Source: Deltaproteobacteria bacterium
GTDB lineage: Bacteria > Myxococcota_A > UBA9160 > UBA4427
Length of the DNA: 64,000 nt
Assembly: GCA_002719955.1 (NCBI GenBank)
Contig: PBFW01000009.1
Coordinates: 30,996-94,995, forward strand
Direction of reading: 5' to 3'
Translations under genes and position numbers: made by a program
The notes under the pieces: model-generated
What the model was told of the DNA's origin: nothing
The model's input: only the letters and a program-made list of their open reading frames with translations
Database searches by the model: none
In this document: in pieces, positions 1 to 8,629 of the stretch
Numbering within the stretch: position 1 is the stretch's first letter
Layout of the letters: every line of letters starts with the position of its first letter

Positions 1-454
1 CGCCCAGAACGCTGCCCGCTCCGGCGCTGCCACCATTCTGTGCCACGGTAAGATTCACAACATCCTCCAGAGACTCTTGAACGGTGAACAACACGGCACG
101 CTCTTCAACCCCGGGGATCGCCTACGCGGTCGTAAACATTGGCTCACCTTCACCGCCAAACCCCGCGGCCGAATCGTGATCGACGAGGGGGCGGCGCGTG
201 CGCTCGAAGAACGCGGCCGAAGTCTCTTGCCCGCCGGAGTGCTTCGGGTCGAGGGAAGCTTCAAAATCGGTGATTCCGTAAGCCTCGTGAACGAGGCGGG
301 GCGCGAGGTCGCGCGCGGATTGGCGGGCTATTCCTCGGGCGACGTCACGAAACTCAAGGGACAGGCGACGAAGGAAATTGACCGGGTGCTAGGATATTCG
401 AATGGCGATGAAGTGATCCATCGCGACGACCTGGCCCTGATCGCCGAGAGCTGA
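1..454 (+). CDS. proB: Glutamate 5-kinase, C-terminal part (5' end outside window)
   Basis: The reading frame is open from the window edge and ends with a PUA RNA-binding-type domain followed by the pattern LGYSNGDEVIHRDDL, the usual end of bacterial ProB. ProB phosphorylates glutamate to gamma-glutamyl phosphate, the first step of proline synthesis, in the cytosol. Only about the last 150 residues are present, so the kinase active site lies upstream of the window. proA follows 79 bases downstream on the same strand, which supports the call. Truncation is by the window edge, not by mutation. Confidence 0.93.
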   Translation, partial: AQNAARSGAATILCHGKIHNILQRLLNGEQHGTLFNPGDRLRGRKHWLTFTAKPRGRIVIDEGAARALEERGRSLLPAGVLRVEGSFKIGDSVSLVNEAGREVARGLAGYSSGDVTKLKGQATKEIDRVLGYSNGDEVIHRDDLALIAES

Positions 455-533
455 TCGAAGCCGAAACCGGCGGCGGATCACGAACCGGCAAGAATGAACG
501 AAACCCCAACCCCCCGCTCGAGAATTATCCGCG

Positions 534-1835
534 ATGCCCGCATCTTCGAAATCCCTGACCGCACGCGACCGAGAGCCCGCAGATCTCGAAGCCGAGATCC
601 GCCAACTCGCGAGTCGCGCGCGCGCAGCGAGCGCCACCATGGGCGAGCTGAAGACGCAGGCCAAGAACGCCTGGCTCTCGAGGGTCGCGGAATGCCTCGA
701 CGCCGCGCGCGACCGAATCATGGAGGCGAACGCTCGAGACATCGCAGCGGCGGCGGAAAAGGGCGTCCCGGAACCGATGCGCAACCGCCTGGGGATTTCC
801 GATGGCAAGTGGGCCGACATGATTCAGGGCGTTGCCGACGTGATCTCGCTGCCCGATCCCGTCGGTCGGATCACGAACCACAGCGTGCGACCCAACGGGC
901 TGAACGTCGGACAAATGGCGATTCCCCTCGGCGTAATCGCGATGATCTACGAGGCACGACCCAACGTGACAGTCGATGCCGCAGCGCTCTGTCTCAAGGC
1001 GGGAAACGCCGTCATCCTGCGGGGCGGATCCGAAGCGTTCCACTCGAATCAGGCGCTCGGCGAGGTGCTCCGAGGCGCGGCCCGAGACGTCGGGATTCCC
1101 GAGGACGCGATCATGCTCCTCCCGACGACCGATCGCGCTGCGATCGACGTGATGCTCAAGCTCAATGAGTCGATCGACCTCGTGATCCCGCGTGGCGGAT
1201 CGAGCCTGATTCGCAAAGTGATGGCCGAATCCACGATCCCCGTGATCGCACACGACGCGGGCGTGTGTCATGTCTTCATCGACGAGAGCGCGGATACGGA
1301 AATGGCCGTCGCGATCGTACACGAGTCGAAGATACGACAGATGCCCGTCTGCAATGCCGTCGAAACCGTGCTCTGTCATCGTGACGCGGCACGGACCGTT
1401 CTTCCCAGTGTGCTCAAGGATCTTCACGAGGCGGGCGTCAAGATCCGCGGCTGCCCGACGACCTGTGGGCTCTTCGGTGAGGCCGTTCCCGCCGAGGAGG
1501 CGGATTGGTCGGCGGAATTCCTCGCTCCGATCGTCGCCGTGCGGGTCGTCGACTCGATGGACGCCGCGATCGATCATATCCGCACCTACGGCTCCGACCA
1601 CACCGAGATCATCGTCACGAGCGACTACGCCAATAGCCAGGAGTGGCTACGGCGCGTGAACTCATCGACCGTCGGCGTCAACTGCTCGACCGGCTTCTCC
1701 GATGGTTTCCAACTCGGGCTCGGCGCGGAGATCGGCATCTCGACCTCGAAGCTCCACGCCTATGGGCCGATGGGGCTCGAGGGGTTGACGACACGCAAAT
1801 TCATCCTGTTAGGGGAGGGGCAACTGCGCGGATGA
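534..1835 (+). CDS. proA: Gamma-glutamyl phosphate reductase
   Basis: This 433-residue protein matches ProA of the aldehyde dehydrogenase superfamily. It reduces gamma-glutamyl phosphate to glutamate semialdehyde with NADPH, the second step of proline synthesis. The catalytic cysteine is Cys273 in the pattern MPVCNAVETVL, and the glycine-rich stretch IPRGGSSLI lies before it. Length is slightly above the usual 415-420 because of an N-terminal extension. It sits directly after proB, and its stop codon overlaps the nadD start (ATGA), so translation is probably coupled. Confidence 0.96.
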   Translation: MPASSKSLTARDREPADLEAEIRQLASRARAASATMGELKTQAKNAWLSRVAECLDAARDRIMEANARDIAAAAEKGVPEPMRNRLGISDGKWADMIQGVADVISLPDPVGRITNHSVRPNGLNVGQMAIPLGVIAMIYEARPNVTVDAAALCLKAGNAVILRGGSEAFHSNQALGEVLRGAARDVGIPEDAIMLLPTTDRAAIDVMLKLNESIDLVIPRGGSSLIRKVMAESTIPVIAHDAGVCHVFIDESADTEMAVAIVHESKIRQMPVCNAVETVLCHRDAARTVLPSVLKDLHEAGVKIRGCPTTCGLFGEAVPAEEADWSAEFLAPIVAVRVVDSMDAAIDHIRTYGSDHTEIIVTSDYANSQEWLRRVNSSTVGVNCSTGFSDGFQLGLGAEIGISTSKLHAYGPMGLEGLTTRKFILLGEGQLRG

Positions 1836-2569
1836 GCGACGGGACGAGCGGAACGCGCGTCGGAACCTTTCCGACCGAAACGCCCTCGACGGCCCGAATC
1901 GGGCTCTTCGGGGGCACGTTCAACCCGATCCATCTCGGCCATCTCCGAGCCGCCGAAGAGGTCCGAGAAACGCTTGCGCTCGAGCACGTACTCTTCATTC
2001 CGAGCGCGGTCCCACCACACAAGGTTGCCAACCCCGACCATCCGATCGCATCGGCGGAAGCGCGGCTCGCCTGGGTCGAACGCGCGATCGACGAGCAGAA
2101 GGCCTTCTCGATCGATCGGACCGAGGTCGATCGTCCGGGCCCCTCCTTTCTGGTCGACACCCTCCAGGCCATTCGCGAGCGAGAGATCGGCCGGCGGCGA
2201 ACGGTCTTCATCCTGGGTGAGGACGCCTTCGCGGAGATGGGGGAATGGCGCGAACCGGAAATGCTCTTCGGGCTGACGGATCTCGCGGTCATGACCCGAC
2301 CGCCGGGACAATTGAGCAGACTCGAGGAGTGTATCCCCGAGATCGTAAGAGATTCGTTCGAGTTCGAAGAGCGGGGGGAACACGCTGTACACAAGGTGGC
2401 CGGGACGAGGATCGAGCTCGTACCCATCTCAGCGATCGACATTTCGTCCAGCGGGATTCGGGAGCGATGTCGTGTGGGGCGATCGATCCGCTTTCTGGTT
2501 CCGGAAACAATTCGGGAGTCGATCGAGGCCAGCGGAGTTTATGCTCCGTGCCCACTCGGTGAGGACTAG
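1832..2569 (+). CDS. nadD: Nicotinate-nucleotide adenylyltransferase
   Basis: The 245-residue product transfers AMP from ATP to nicotinate mononucleotide in NAD synthesis. It has the nucleotidyltransferase signature GGTFNPIHLGHL at residues 27-38, with His34 and His37 forming the HxGH motif, and the C-terminal ISSSGIRER signature. The frame is open further upstream, but the ATG at 1832 overlaps the proA stop and places the signature at the usual distance from the N-terminus. The first 20 residues look like a non-conserved extension. The proA-nadD-rsfS order is common in delta-type proteobacteria. Confidence 0.95.
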   Translation: MSDGTSGTRVGTFPTETPSTARIGLFGGTFNPIHLGHLRAAEEVRETLALEHVLFIPSAVPPHKVANPDHPIASAEARLAWVERAIDEQKAFSIDRTEVDRPGPSFLVDTLQAIREREIGRRRTVFILGEDAFAEMGEWREPEMLFGLTDLAVMTRPPGQLSRLEECIPEIVRDSFEFEERGEHAVHKVAGTRIELVPISAIDISSSGIRERCRVGRSIRFLVPETIRESIEASGVYAPCPLGED

Positions 2570-2635
2570 CGCACGCGGTGACCGGCGCGAAACGATTGCG
2601 ATCGAGCGCAAGCAGGGGAGAGAGGAAGGAACGAA

Positions 2636-3106
2636 GTGAAAGAAGCTTCTGATAAGGGGCCAGAAAACTCGGGTCTCGGGGCGATGGTTCCCGATCCCAC
2701 GAAGAAAGCACGTTGGATCGTGGAGGCGGCTCTCGAACGAAAGGCGGAGCACCCGATCGCGCTCGACATGCGCATGCTCACCGCGTACGCGGATTCCTTC
2801 ATCATCCTGACGGCGAGGTCGGATCGTCAGGTTCGCGCGATTGCGGAATCGATCATTCACATGCTCAAGGAGAAGGGCGAGGCGCCTCTCGGTGTCGAAG
2901 GGCTCGACGACGGCAATTGGGTTCTGATCGACTGCAATGACGCGGTGGTGCATGTCTTCGATCCCGAAACCCGTGTGCAGTACGATCTCGAACGGCTCTG
3001 GCGAGACGCTCCCCGCCTCGACCTCGAAATCGAGGGCGTGGACCCGAATCCGGAGCCACAGGAAGAAATCCCCGGTGGGGAGGACCTCGCCGATCCGGCG
3101 GCCTGA
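2636..3106 (+). CDS. rsfS: Ribosomal silencing factor RsfS (Iojap family)
   Basis: A 156-residue protein of the RsfS/Iojap (DUF143) family, which binds ribosomal protein uL14 and blocks subunit joining when nutrients are scarce. The conserved core runs from about residue 20 to 125 and includes DMRMLTAYADSFIILTA and the DGNWVLIDCNDAVVHVF stretch. A GTG start at 2636 is preferred because GAGGAAGG lies about eight bases upstream. An ATG at 2684 is the alternative. It follows nadD, the usual neighbour. The acidic C-terminal tail (NPEPQEEIPGGE) is not part of the conserved domain. Confidence 0.94.
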   Translation: MKEASDKGPENSGLGAMVPDPTKKARWIVEAALERKAEHPIALDMRMLTAYADSFIILTARSDRQVRAIAESIIHMLKEKGEAPLGVEGLDDGNWVLIDCNDAVVHVFDPETRVQYDLERLWRDAPRLDLEIEGVDPNPEPQEEIPGGEDLADPAA

Positions 3107-3170
3107 TTTCAGGCCAGGACCCGGTCCCGAACGAAGCGCGCCCCCGAACGCGCGGATCGTGAACCCGAGC

Positions 3171-4115
3171 ATGGCGCTCGACCCGACGATGATCTCCTCG
3201 AAATGGCGTGAATTGATCGAAGTTCTGGCACCCACGCGATGCGTCGAATGTCGCGTCCGCGTACCTTGCGAACCGGCTCGAAACGTGCGCCCGGCGCCGC
3301 TTTGCCGGGCTTGTCGAATGGCCCTTCCCTGGTGGCGGCGCGTCGATGGCTGTCCGCGATGCGGGAGCGGGGCGGCGATCCGTGGGGCGATCGCATTCGA
3401 GCGGGACCCCTTTGCGGGGGAGGGCGGGGGCTGCCCGGGCTGTCTGTCCCGGGGCAGCGCCCTGCATCGATGTCACGCCTTGCTGCGCTACGAAGGATCG
3501 ATTCGACGCTGGGTTCCCGCCTTCAAGAACCCGCGCGGCCCTTTCGGCCCGGCGGTTTCGGTCGCACGCGTGATCGACCACCTCGCGGGGGAACTCGGCG
3601 CACGCGGGGGAGGGCAGGGCGAACTCGACCTGATCGTGAGTGTCCCGCTTCACCCGAAGCGCCGTCGCCGGCGCGGATTCAACCACGTGGATCCGGTCGC
3701 GCGTCGCATCGCCACACGCATTGGCCTGCCCTGGTCCCCGGTCGCCCTCGAACGCACCCGAGAAACCCGCAGCCAGGCCTCACTCACCGGCGAAACACGG
3801 ATCGACAACGTTCGCGGCGCGTTTCGAGCGACGCATCGCTTCGCCCTGGGTTGCCGAATCGGCCTCGTAGACGATGTCCTCACAACGGGGAGCACGCTCG
3901 AAGCCGCCGCGGAAGCGCTCCTCGAGGCCGGCGCCTTCGAAGTCCGCGGCCTCACCCTCGCCGCCACCTTGCCCGAACCTTCCGCGCATCAACGATCACG
4001 AGCGGTCTCAGAACACGCCGTCTATCCTCCTGCCGCCGCGAAGGAACCAGACCGACCACGCCGCGAAGCGCGCGACAGCAATCGGTTTGCCCTACCCATC
4101 CCGCGAGACCGCTGA
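3171..4115 (+). CDS. ComF-family phosphoribosyltransferase-like protein
   Basis: The product (314 residues from this ATG) has the ComF layout. N-terminal paired cysteines (CVEC, CRAC, CPRC, CPGC) form a zinc-ribbon-like region, followed by a type I phosphoribosyltransferase fold with the PRPP loop LVDDVLTTGSTLE near residue 235. ComF proteins are linked to DNA uptake or nucleotide salvage, but the substrate is unknown in most species. The C-terminal 50 residues after LAATLPEP are Arg/Pro-rich and look non-conserved. Start choice is uncertain: GTG 3159, ATG 3171 and ATG 3189 are all in frame with no strong ribosome site. Confidence 0.85.
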   Translation: MALDPTMISSKWRELIEVLAPTRCVECRVRVPCEPARNVRPAPLCRACRMALPWWRRVDGCPRCGSGAAIRGAIAFERDPFAGEGGGCPGCLSRGSALHRCHALLRYEGSIRRWVPAFKNPRGPFGPAVSVARVIDHLAGELGARGGGQGELDLIVSVPLHPKRRRRRGFNHVDPVARRIATRIGLPWSPVALERTRETRSQASLTGETRIDNVRGAFRATHRFALGCRIGLVDDVLTTGSTLEAAAEALLEAGAFEVRGLTLAATLPEPSAHQRSRAVSEHAVYPPAAAKEPDRPRREARDSNRFALPIPRDR

Positions 4116-4138
4116 GCGGCTTCGAGGAGTCCGACCCA

Positions 4139-4690
4139 ATGTTCAAGCGCCTCCCTTCGACCCGCAGCACCCTCTTCGGCGTCCTCGCCCTAGTGGCCAC
4201 GCTCGCATCCCTCACCCTTCAGGCCGCAGCCACTCGGGCGGAGGACGGCGCGCCCTTCCGGGCAGCCATCAGCGAATACCTGGCGGTCCAGGGATCGATC
4301 GAGCGGATGGGCGAGTCGATCGCCTATAGCGCGGCCAACGAAGCGCTGATGGGGATCGCGCAATCCGGCGTCGAGGTGACCCCGCCGATGCAGAATATCG
4401 TTCTCGAGTTGGCCCTTGAGACCTACGGGAAGAAATTCGGAACCCTCGAGTTCCTGGTCGACCTGTGGTCCCCGATCTACGCCGAGCATTTCTCTGAAAA
4501 GGAAATCCGTACGCTGGTCGAGTTCTACCAGTCCCCGGTCGGCAAGAAGAGCCTCGAACTCACCGAACCGATCGGTGAGGCGGGCATGCTCGCCGTTCAG
4601 AGATTGGCACGGGAGATTGCTCCGAGCTTCCAGGCCCAGATGGATGCGAAGTTCAAAGCCGCGGGAATCACGCTCACGCCCGCTCCCTGA
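4139..4690 (+). CDS. DUF2059 domain secreted protein
   Basis: A 183-residue protein with an N-terminal signal peptide (hydrophobic stretch about residues 13-28, Ala-rich cleavage region ending near TRAED). The DUF2059 block includes LVEFYQSPVGKKSLELT, the family hallmark. Function of the family is unknown and a periplasmic location is expected. GAGGAG lies about nine bases before the ATG and supports this start. It is the last gene of the plus-strand run and is convergent with the crotonase gene, whose stop is immediately adjacent. Confidence 0.85.
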   Translation: MFKRLPSTRSTLFGVLALVATLASLTLQAAATRAEDGAPFRAAISEYLAVQGSIERMGESIAYSAANEALMGIAQSGVEVTPPMQNIVLELALETYGKKFGTLEFLVDLWSPIYAEHFSEKEIRTLVEFYQSPVGKKSLELTEPIGEAGMLAVQRLAREIAPSFQAQMDAKFKAAGITLTPAP

Positions 4691-5512
4691 TCACCCTCTT
4701 TTCGTGGAGGAGCGCGCGCGCGCTCCCTTGCCGGAGTGGGTCCCCAGGTAATCCCGGCGAATCTGTTGACATTCTTCGTCCTGAAACGCGGTCACCATCC
4801 CGTCCGCATCCGCCCAGCTCCGCGTCGTACCGACCATCTGATCCATGATGGCGTTCACGTGCCGCTTCGTGGAAAAAAGCGCGTGGGCAGCCTTCTTTGA
4901 GAGCGATGTCGCAAGTTCATCGACCTCCGCCTTGAGCGCCTCGGCGGGCACCACCCGATTCAAGAAACCGATCGAGCGCGCCTCCATGGCATCGAAGGGG
5001 CGACAGGTGAGCACCAGCTCCTTCGTCCGCGCGGGACCGATCTCGCGCACCATCCGCGGAATCCCTCCCCAGGTGAGCGGAATGCCGAGATCCACCTCGG
5101 GAATCGAAAAACGGGCGTCTTCGGCCGCAACCCGCAGGTCGCACGCGGAGGCGAGCACGAAGCCCCCCCCGATGCACCAGCCCTGAATCCGTGCGATCGA
5201 GAGAGCGCGCATCGCTTCAAGGGAATCCGCCATGCGGCGTCCGATCTCGGCAATTTCGTGGGCCGTCCTGTCCTGGGCGCTCGAAAAACTCGCTAGGTCG
5301 GCACCCGCGGAGAAGGCGCGACCGACCCCCGAGACGATGACGACCTTGACGCCAGATTGTTCGTCGAAATGACGCGCCGCCGCCGCGATCTCTTCGAGCA
5401 TACGAATCGAAAGCGGATTCAACTTCTCGGGGCGATCGAGGCGAAGCTCCCCGATGGCCCCTCGGATTTCTACACCCAATGTTTCAAACAATGCGCTCTC
5501 CTGGCTCCGCAT
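4691..5512 (-). CDS. Enoyl-CoA hydratase/isomerase (crotonase) family protein
   Basis: A 273-residue crotonase-fold protein. It has the GRAFSAGADL oxyanion-hole segment and the second segment GWCIGGGFVLASACDLRV. Of the two acidic residues used by true enoyl-CoA hydratases, the one in the SIPEVDLG segment is present, while the position after GGG is Phe-Val instead of Cys/Met-Glu. It may therefore be an isomerase, hydrolase or other crotonase rather than a beta-oxidation hydratase. The ATG at 5512 was chosen because the family alignment starts a few residues later. It stands alone, convergent with the DUF2059 gene. Confidence 0.88.
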   Translation of the reverse strand: MRSQESALFETLGVEIRGAIGELRLDRPEKLNPLSIRMLEEIAAAARHFDEQSGVKVVIVSGVGRAFSAGADLASFSSAQDRTAHEIAEIGRRMADSLEAMRALSIARIQGWCIGGGFVLASACDLRVAAEDARFSIPEVDLGIPLTWGGIPRMVREIGPARTKELVLTCRPFDAMEARSIGFLNRVVPAEALKAEVDELATSLSKKAAHALFSTKRHVNAIMDQMVGTTRSWADADGMVTAFQDEECQQIRRDYLGTHSGKGARARSSTKRG

Positions 5513-5749
5513 GCGCCCACATTCGGGGCGCCGGACGGGCTCGAGCCGTGATGGAGAGCGAGAGCCTATCCCATTCCCCTCTGGTGGTGCGAAACCCCAG
5601 GCTCTGCCGTCTTCGATCCATCCTCCGACACGACTCGTCGAAGGGGGGCATGAGCGTCTACAGTTCCCCACTCCATCCGGTGCGCGCAAGGCGATCCGGG
5701 CGTTGACCGGAAACCCAACCGATCACAGCGATTCAGAAGGCCCGATCCC

Positions 5750-6337
5750 ATGCAGCCCGCTCGCTCCCACCCTCGAAGACGCTCCCGATTCACGCGCCTT
5801 CTCGTCTACCTGTTCGTCGGATTCACGCCGATGGCGTGTGGCGAGGGCGATCTTCGCGGAACCTATCGGGTGAAGATCGAGATCGAGCACGCCCGCGCAC
5901 CGATCGACGCCACTCTCGTCCTGACATCGACACCGCTCGAAACCGACTCGCTCCCCCCCGAGGCGCGACACGGCTTCGGCGCGGGCCTGAACGCGGCCGA
6001 TGACTATTTCGGCGCTCCCAATTCATGCTTGATCCTGCCTTCGATCGATTCGGGCACTAACGCCCCGCGCAGCGTGACCTTCTTCGAGACCCGCTTGCGA
6101 GCGGGCGAAGCGATCGTTCCCTTTTCGATCTTCGAGACCGGCGAACAGCGAATGGAAATCATCCAACTGCATTTCTTCGCAAACGCTCTCGGCGGCGACA
6201 TCATGTTCTACGAAGCAGATGGCGAGAGGCCGGGACGTCTGATCGGAGACCGATTGGATGGACCAACCGGCCGACGATGCGTCGAAGAAATGCAGAGATT
6301 CCACGCCCACATTCTGGAACTCACCGCACCCGACTGA
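5750..6337 (+). CDS. Putative lipoprotein of unknown function
   Basis: A 195-residue protein not recognised as a known family. A basic N-terminus, a hydrophobic segment (LLVYLFVGFTP) and a cysteine near residue 30 (PMACGEGD) resemble a lipoprotein signal, although the -3 residue is not the ideal Leu. The remainder is mixed beta-like sequence with two further cysteines. It lies alone on the plus strand between two minus-strand genes. Coding is inferred from length and signal peptide, not from a family match. Confidence 0.6.
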   Translation: MQPARSHPRRRSRFTRLLVYLFVGFTPMACGEGDLRGTYRVKIEIEHARAPIDATLVLTSTPLETDSLPPEARHGFGAGLNAADDYFGAPNSCLILPSIDSGTNAPRSVTFFETRLRAGEAIVPFSIFETGEQRMEIIQLHFFANALGGDIMFYEADGERPGRLIGDRLDGPTGRRCVEEMQRFHAHILELTAPD

Positions 6338-6396
6338 CGAAGCCTCAGCCAAATCCGTCGTGATCCGCTGGACACGGACGAGCGGGGGTGTGCCGA

Positions 6397-7464
6397 TCAG
6401 CGTTTTCGAACGGACTCCGCGATCGTGCACCGCAGCCGATCCGGATCGACTGGCTTCTTGAAGATCACACCTTCGAGTCCCTCCATCCGACTGCGCTTGA
6501 TGATGTGATCCTTGTCGTAGTGAAAGGCTGTCATCATCAACACGGGCAGCTCGGGGTAGGACTCGCTCACCCGAAGGTAGAGTTCGTGCCCATCCATGCG
6601 CGGCATCACGACATCGGAGAGTAGGAGGTCGAAATCGGACCTCCCCAGTGCCTCGAGCGCCTGTTCCCCATTCGCCGCCGTTTCGACCTCGCAGCCGTCC
6701 GCGATGAGCATCTCCTGGAGCGTGCGACTGATACCGGCATCGTCGTCCGCAACGAGGATGCGCAGGCCCTGGAGCCGATCGTCGGGCTCGTATCGCCGTC
6801 GGTCTTCGCTGCGCAGATCGACCATACGCGCGGGGCCCACGTAGTGGATCGTCTCGTAGCGATCGCTCTCCACCATCTCACCGAGACGTTCGACGATTTC
6901 GGAGATGCGCGCGACCTCTCGACGAATCGCATCCAGGCGCTCGTTCTCGACCGAGCAGTCCCCCTCACCAGCGATCCGGGAGATGTCGTTCTCGAGCAGC
7001 GTCGCCTGATTGATGATGACTGCAAGGGGGTTGTTGATCTCATGGGAGAGCCCGACCGCAACTTCGCCGAGCGTCGCAAGCTGGTCCTTGTGCAGGATAT
7101 CGCGCAGATCCTTGGCGAATCCGATCGTACCGTCCTCTTCGCCCTTTTCGTCGTAGAGAAGCGTCGCCGCGATCGCGACGGGGATCTCTTCCCCGGAGTG
7201 TGTAACGAATCGGGTTTCGAGGGTATTGCAGACCCCGACGCCACCGTGCCCGTGCCCGCGCATTGCTTCGGCCACGCGACGCGCCTCTTCGACGCTCGGA
7301 TAGAAGAGGCCAACGAATTCACCGAGCACTTCGTCGCTATCGTAACCGAGACAATCGTGCGCACCGTCGTTGAAATAGACGACGCGGCCCTTGCGATCCG
7401 TGCCGACGATAATATCCGGCGAGCGCTTCGTCAGTTCTTCGAAGTGTTCCCGACTAAGAGACAT
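6397..7464 (-). CDS. PAS-HisKA-receiver protein lacking an ATPase domain
   Basis: The 355-residue product has a PAS domain (about 10-120), a dimerisation/phospho-acceptor helix pair with GLSHEINNPLAVI (His141), and then directly a receiver domain (about 234-355) with phospho-acceptor Asp284 and the KP pair at 337-338. No N, G1 or G2 boxes of a HATPase domain lie between residues 205 and 234, so it cannot autophosphorylate by itself. It may work as a phosphorelay or scaffold element with another kinase. The start at 7464 is supported by GGAGGAG about nine bases upstream. An ATG 30 bases earlier is in frame. Confidence 0.88.
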   Translation of the reverse strand: MSLSREHFEELTKRSPDIIVGTDRKGRVVYFNDGAHDCLGYDSDEVLGEFVGLFYPSVEEARRVAEAMRGHGHGGVGVCNTLETRFVTHSGEEIPVAIAATLLYDEKGEEDGTIGFAKDLRDILHKDQLATLGEVAVGLSHEINNPLAVIINQATLLENDISRIAGEGDCSVENERLDAIRREVARISEIVERLGEMVESDRYETIHYVGPARMVDLRSEDRRRYEPDDRLQGLRILVADDDAGISRTLQEMLIADGCEVETAANGEQALEALGRSDFDLLLSDVVMPRMDGHELYLRVSESYPELPVLMMTAFHYDKDHIIKRSRMEGLEGVIFKKPVDPDRLRCTIAESVRKR

Positions 7465-7530
7465 TCGCCGGTACTCCTCCACACCCCACATCATCTCACC
7501 GCCGACAGAGACGGTGACCCTTTTCGTGTC

Positions 7531-8466
7531 TCAGCCGATCCCCTGCTCAGCCAACCATCGCTCGGTGTCGATTGCGGCCATACAACCGGTCCCGGCGGCC
7601 GTCACCGCCTGCCGGTAGGTCGGGTCCGCAACGTCGCCACACGCAAATACCCCTTCAACCGAGGTATACGTCGAGCCCGCCCTGGCCGACACGTATTCCG
7701 CATCGTCCAGATCGAGCTGGCCCTTGAATAATGTCGTATTCGGTTGGTGACCGATCGCAACGAAAAGAGCTTCGAGATCGACGTCCCGAGTCGATCCGTC
7801 GCGCGTGTCCTTGAGTCGGATCCCCGTTACAAACGCGTCGCCGTACACCTCATCTACCACGGAGTGCCACGCGAATTCAATCTTCTCGTTCTCTCTCGCG
7901 CGCGCCTGCATGATCTTGGACGCCCTGAGCTCGCCGCGACGATGGACGAGCGTCACCTTCGTCGCGAAACGCGCTAGGAAGAGGGCCTCTTCGAGCGCGG
8001 TGTCCCCACCACCCACGACCGCCATCGGCTTGTTGCGAAAAAGGGCCCCATCACAGGTCGCGCAGGCGGAGACGCCATTATTGATCAATCGCTGCTCGGA
8101 CGCGAGGCCGAGCCAGCGCGCGGACGCACCCGTCGCAATCACGACCGCGTCCGCCGTGTAGGCCTTTGCGTCCGTCGAGACCCGAAAGGGTCTCGAGCCA
8201 AAGGAAACAGAGGTCGCGTCCTCGAAGAGGATATCGGTCCCAAAGCGTATGGCCTGCTTCTGGAATTCCTCCATCATGGTCGGCCCGGACACTCCGTCCG
8301 GGTAGCCCGGATAATTCTCGACATCGGTCGTGATCATCAGCTGACCGCCGAAGTTCAGGCCCGCGAGCATGAGCGGCTCGAAGCCGGCGCGCGCAATGTA
8401 GATGGCGGCGGTATACCCCGCCGGTCCGCTGCCGATGATGAGCACTCGGCGGTGCTCGGGCTCCAT
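7531..8466 (-). CDS. trxB: Thioredoxin-disulfide reductase
   Basis: A 311-residue flavoprotein that transfers electrons from NADPH to thioredoxin. The FAD-binding GSGPAG motif is at residues 12-17, the redox-active pair is CATC at 135-138, and the NADPH site is VVGGGDTALEEA. The C-terminal FAD signature is GVFACGDVAD. AAGGAG precedes the ATG at a good distance. It lies just upstream of the PAS-HisKA-receiver gene on the same strand with a 66-base gap, so the two may be co-transcribed. Confidence 0.96.
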   Translation of the reverse strand: MEPEHRRVLIIGSGPAGYTAAIYIARAGFEPLMLAGLNFGGQLMITTDVENYPGYPDGVSGPTMMEEFQKQAIRFGTDILFEDATSVSFGSRPFRVSTDAKAYTADAVVIATGASARWLGLASEQRLINNGVSACATCDGALFRNKPMAVVGGGDTALEEALFLARFATKVTLVHRRGELRASKIMQARARENEKIEFAWHSVVDEVYGDAFVTGIRLKDTRDGSTRDVDLEALFVAIGHQPNTTLFKGQLDLDDAEYVSARAGSTYTSVEGVFACGDVADPTYRQAVTAAGTGCMAAIDTERWLAEQGIG

Positions 8467-8629
8467 GTGAACTCCTTTCGAATCCAGTTGCCAGCGGTGA
8501 ATGACTCGGGCAGCCGCTACCCGGCGGCGCCCCGCGTGATCACTGAATTCTACGGATCGGCCCCGAAGCCCGCTACCCAGAATGGCCGTCTGAAGGTGTG
8601 TCAGGCCAAGTTCCGACCACCCATTCCTT

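Noticed and set aside
4606..4622. TGGCACGGGAGATTGCT, sigma-54-like sequence inside the DUF2059 gene
   Set aside because: The spacing between the GG and GC elements is one base too long and the site lies within a coding region pointing at a convergent gene.
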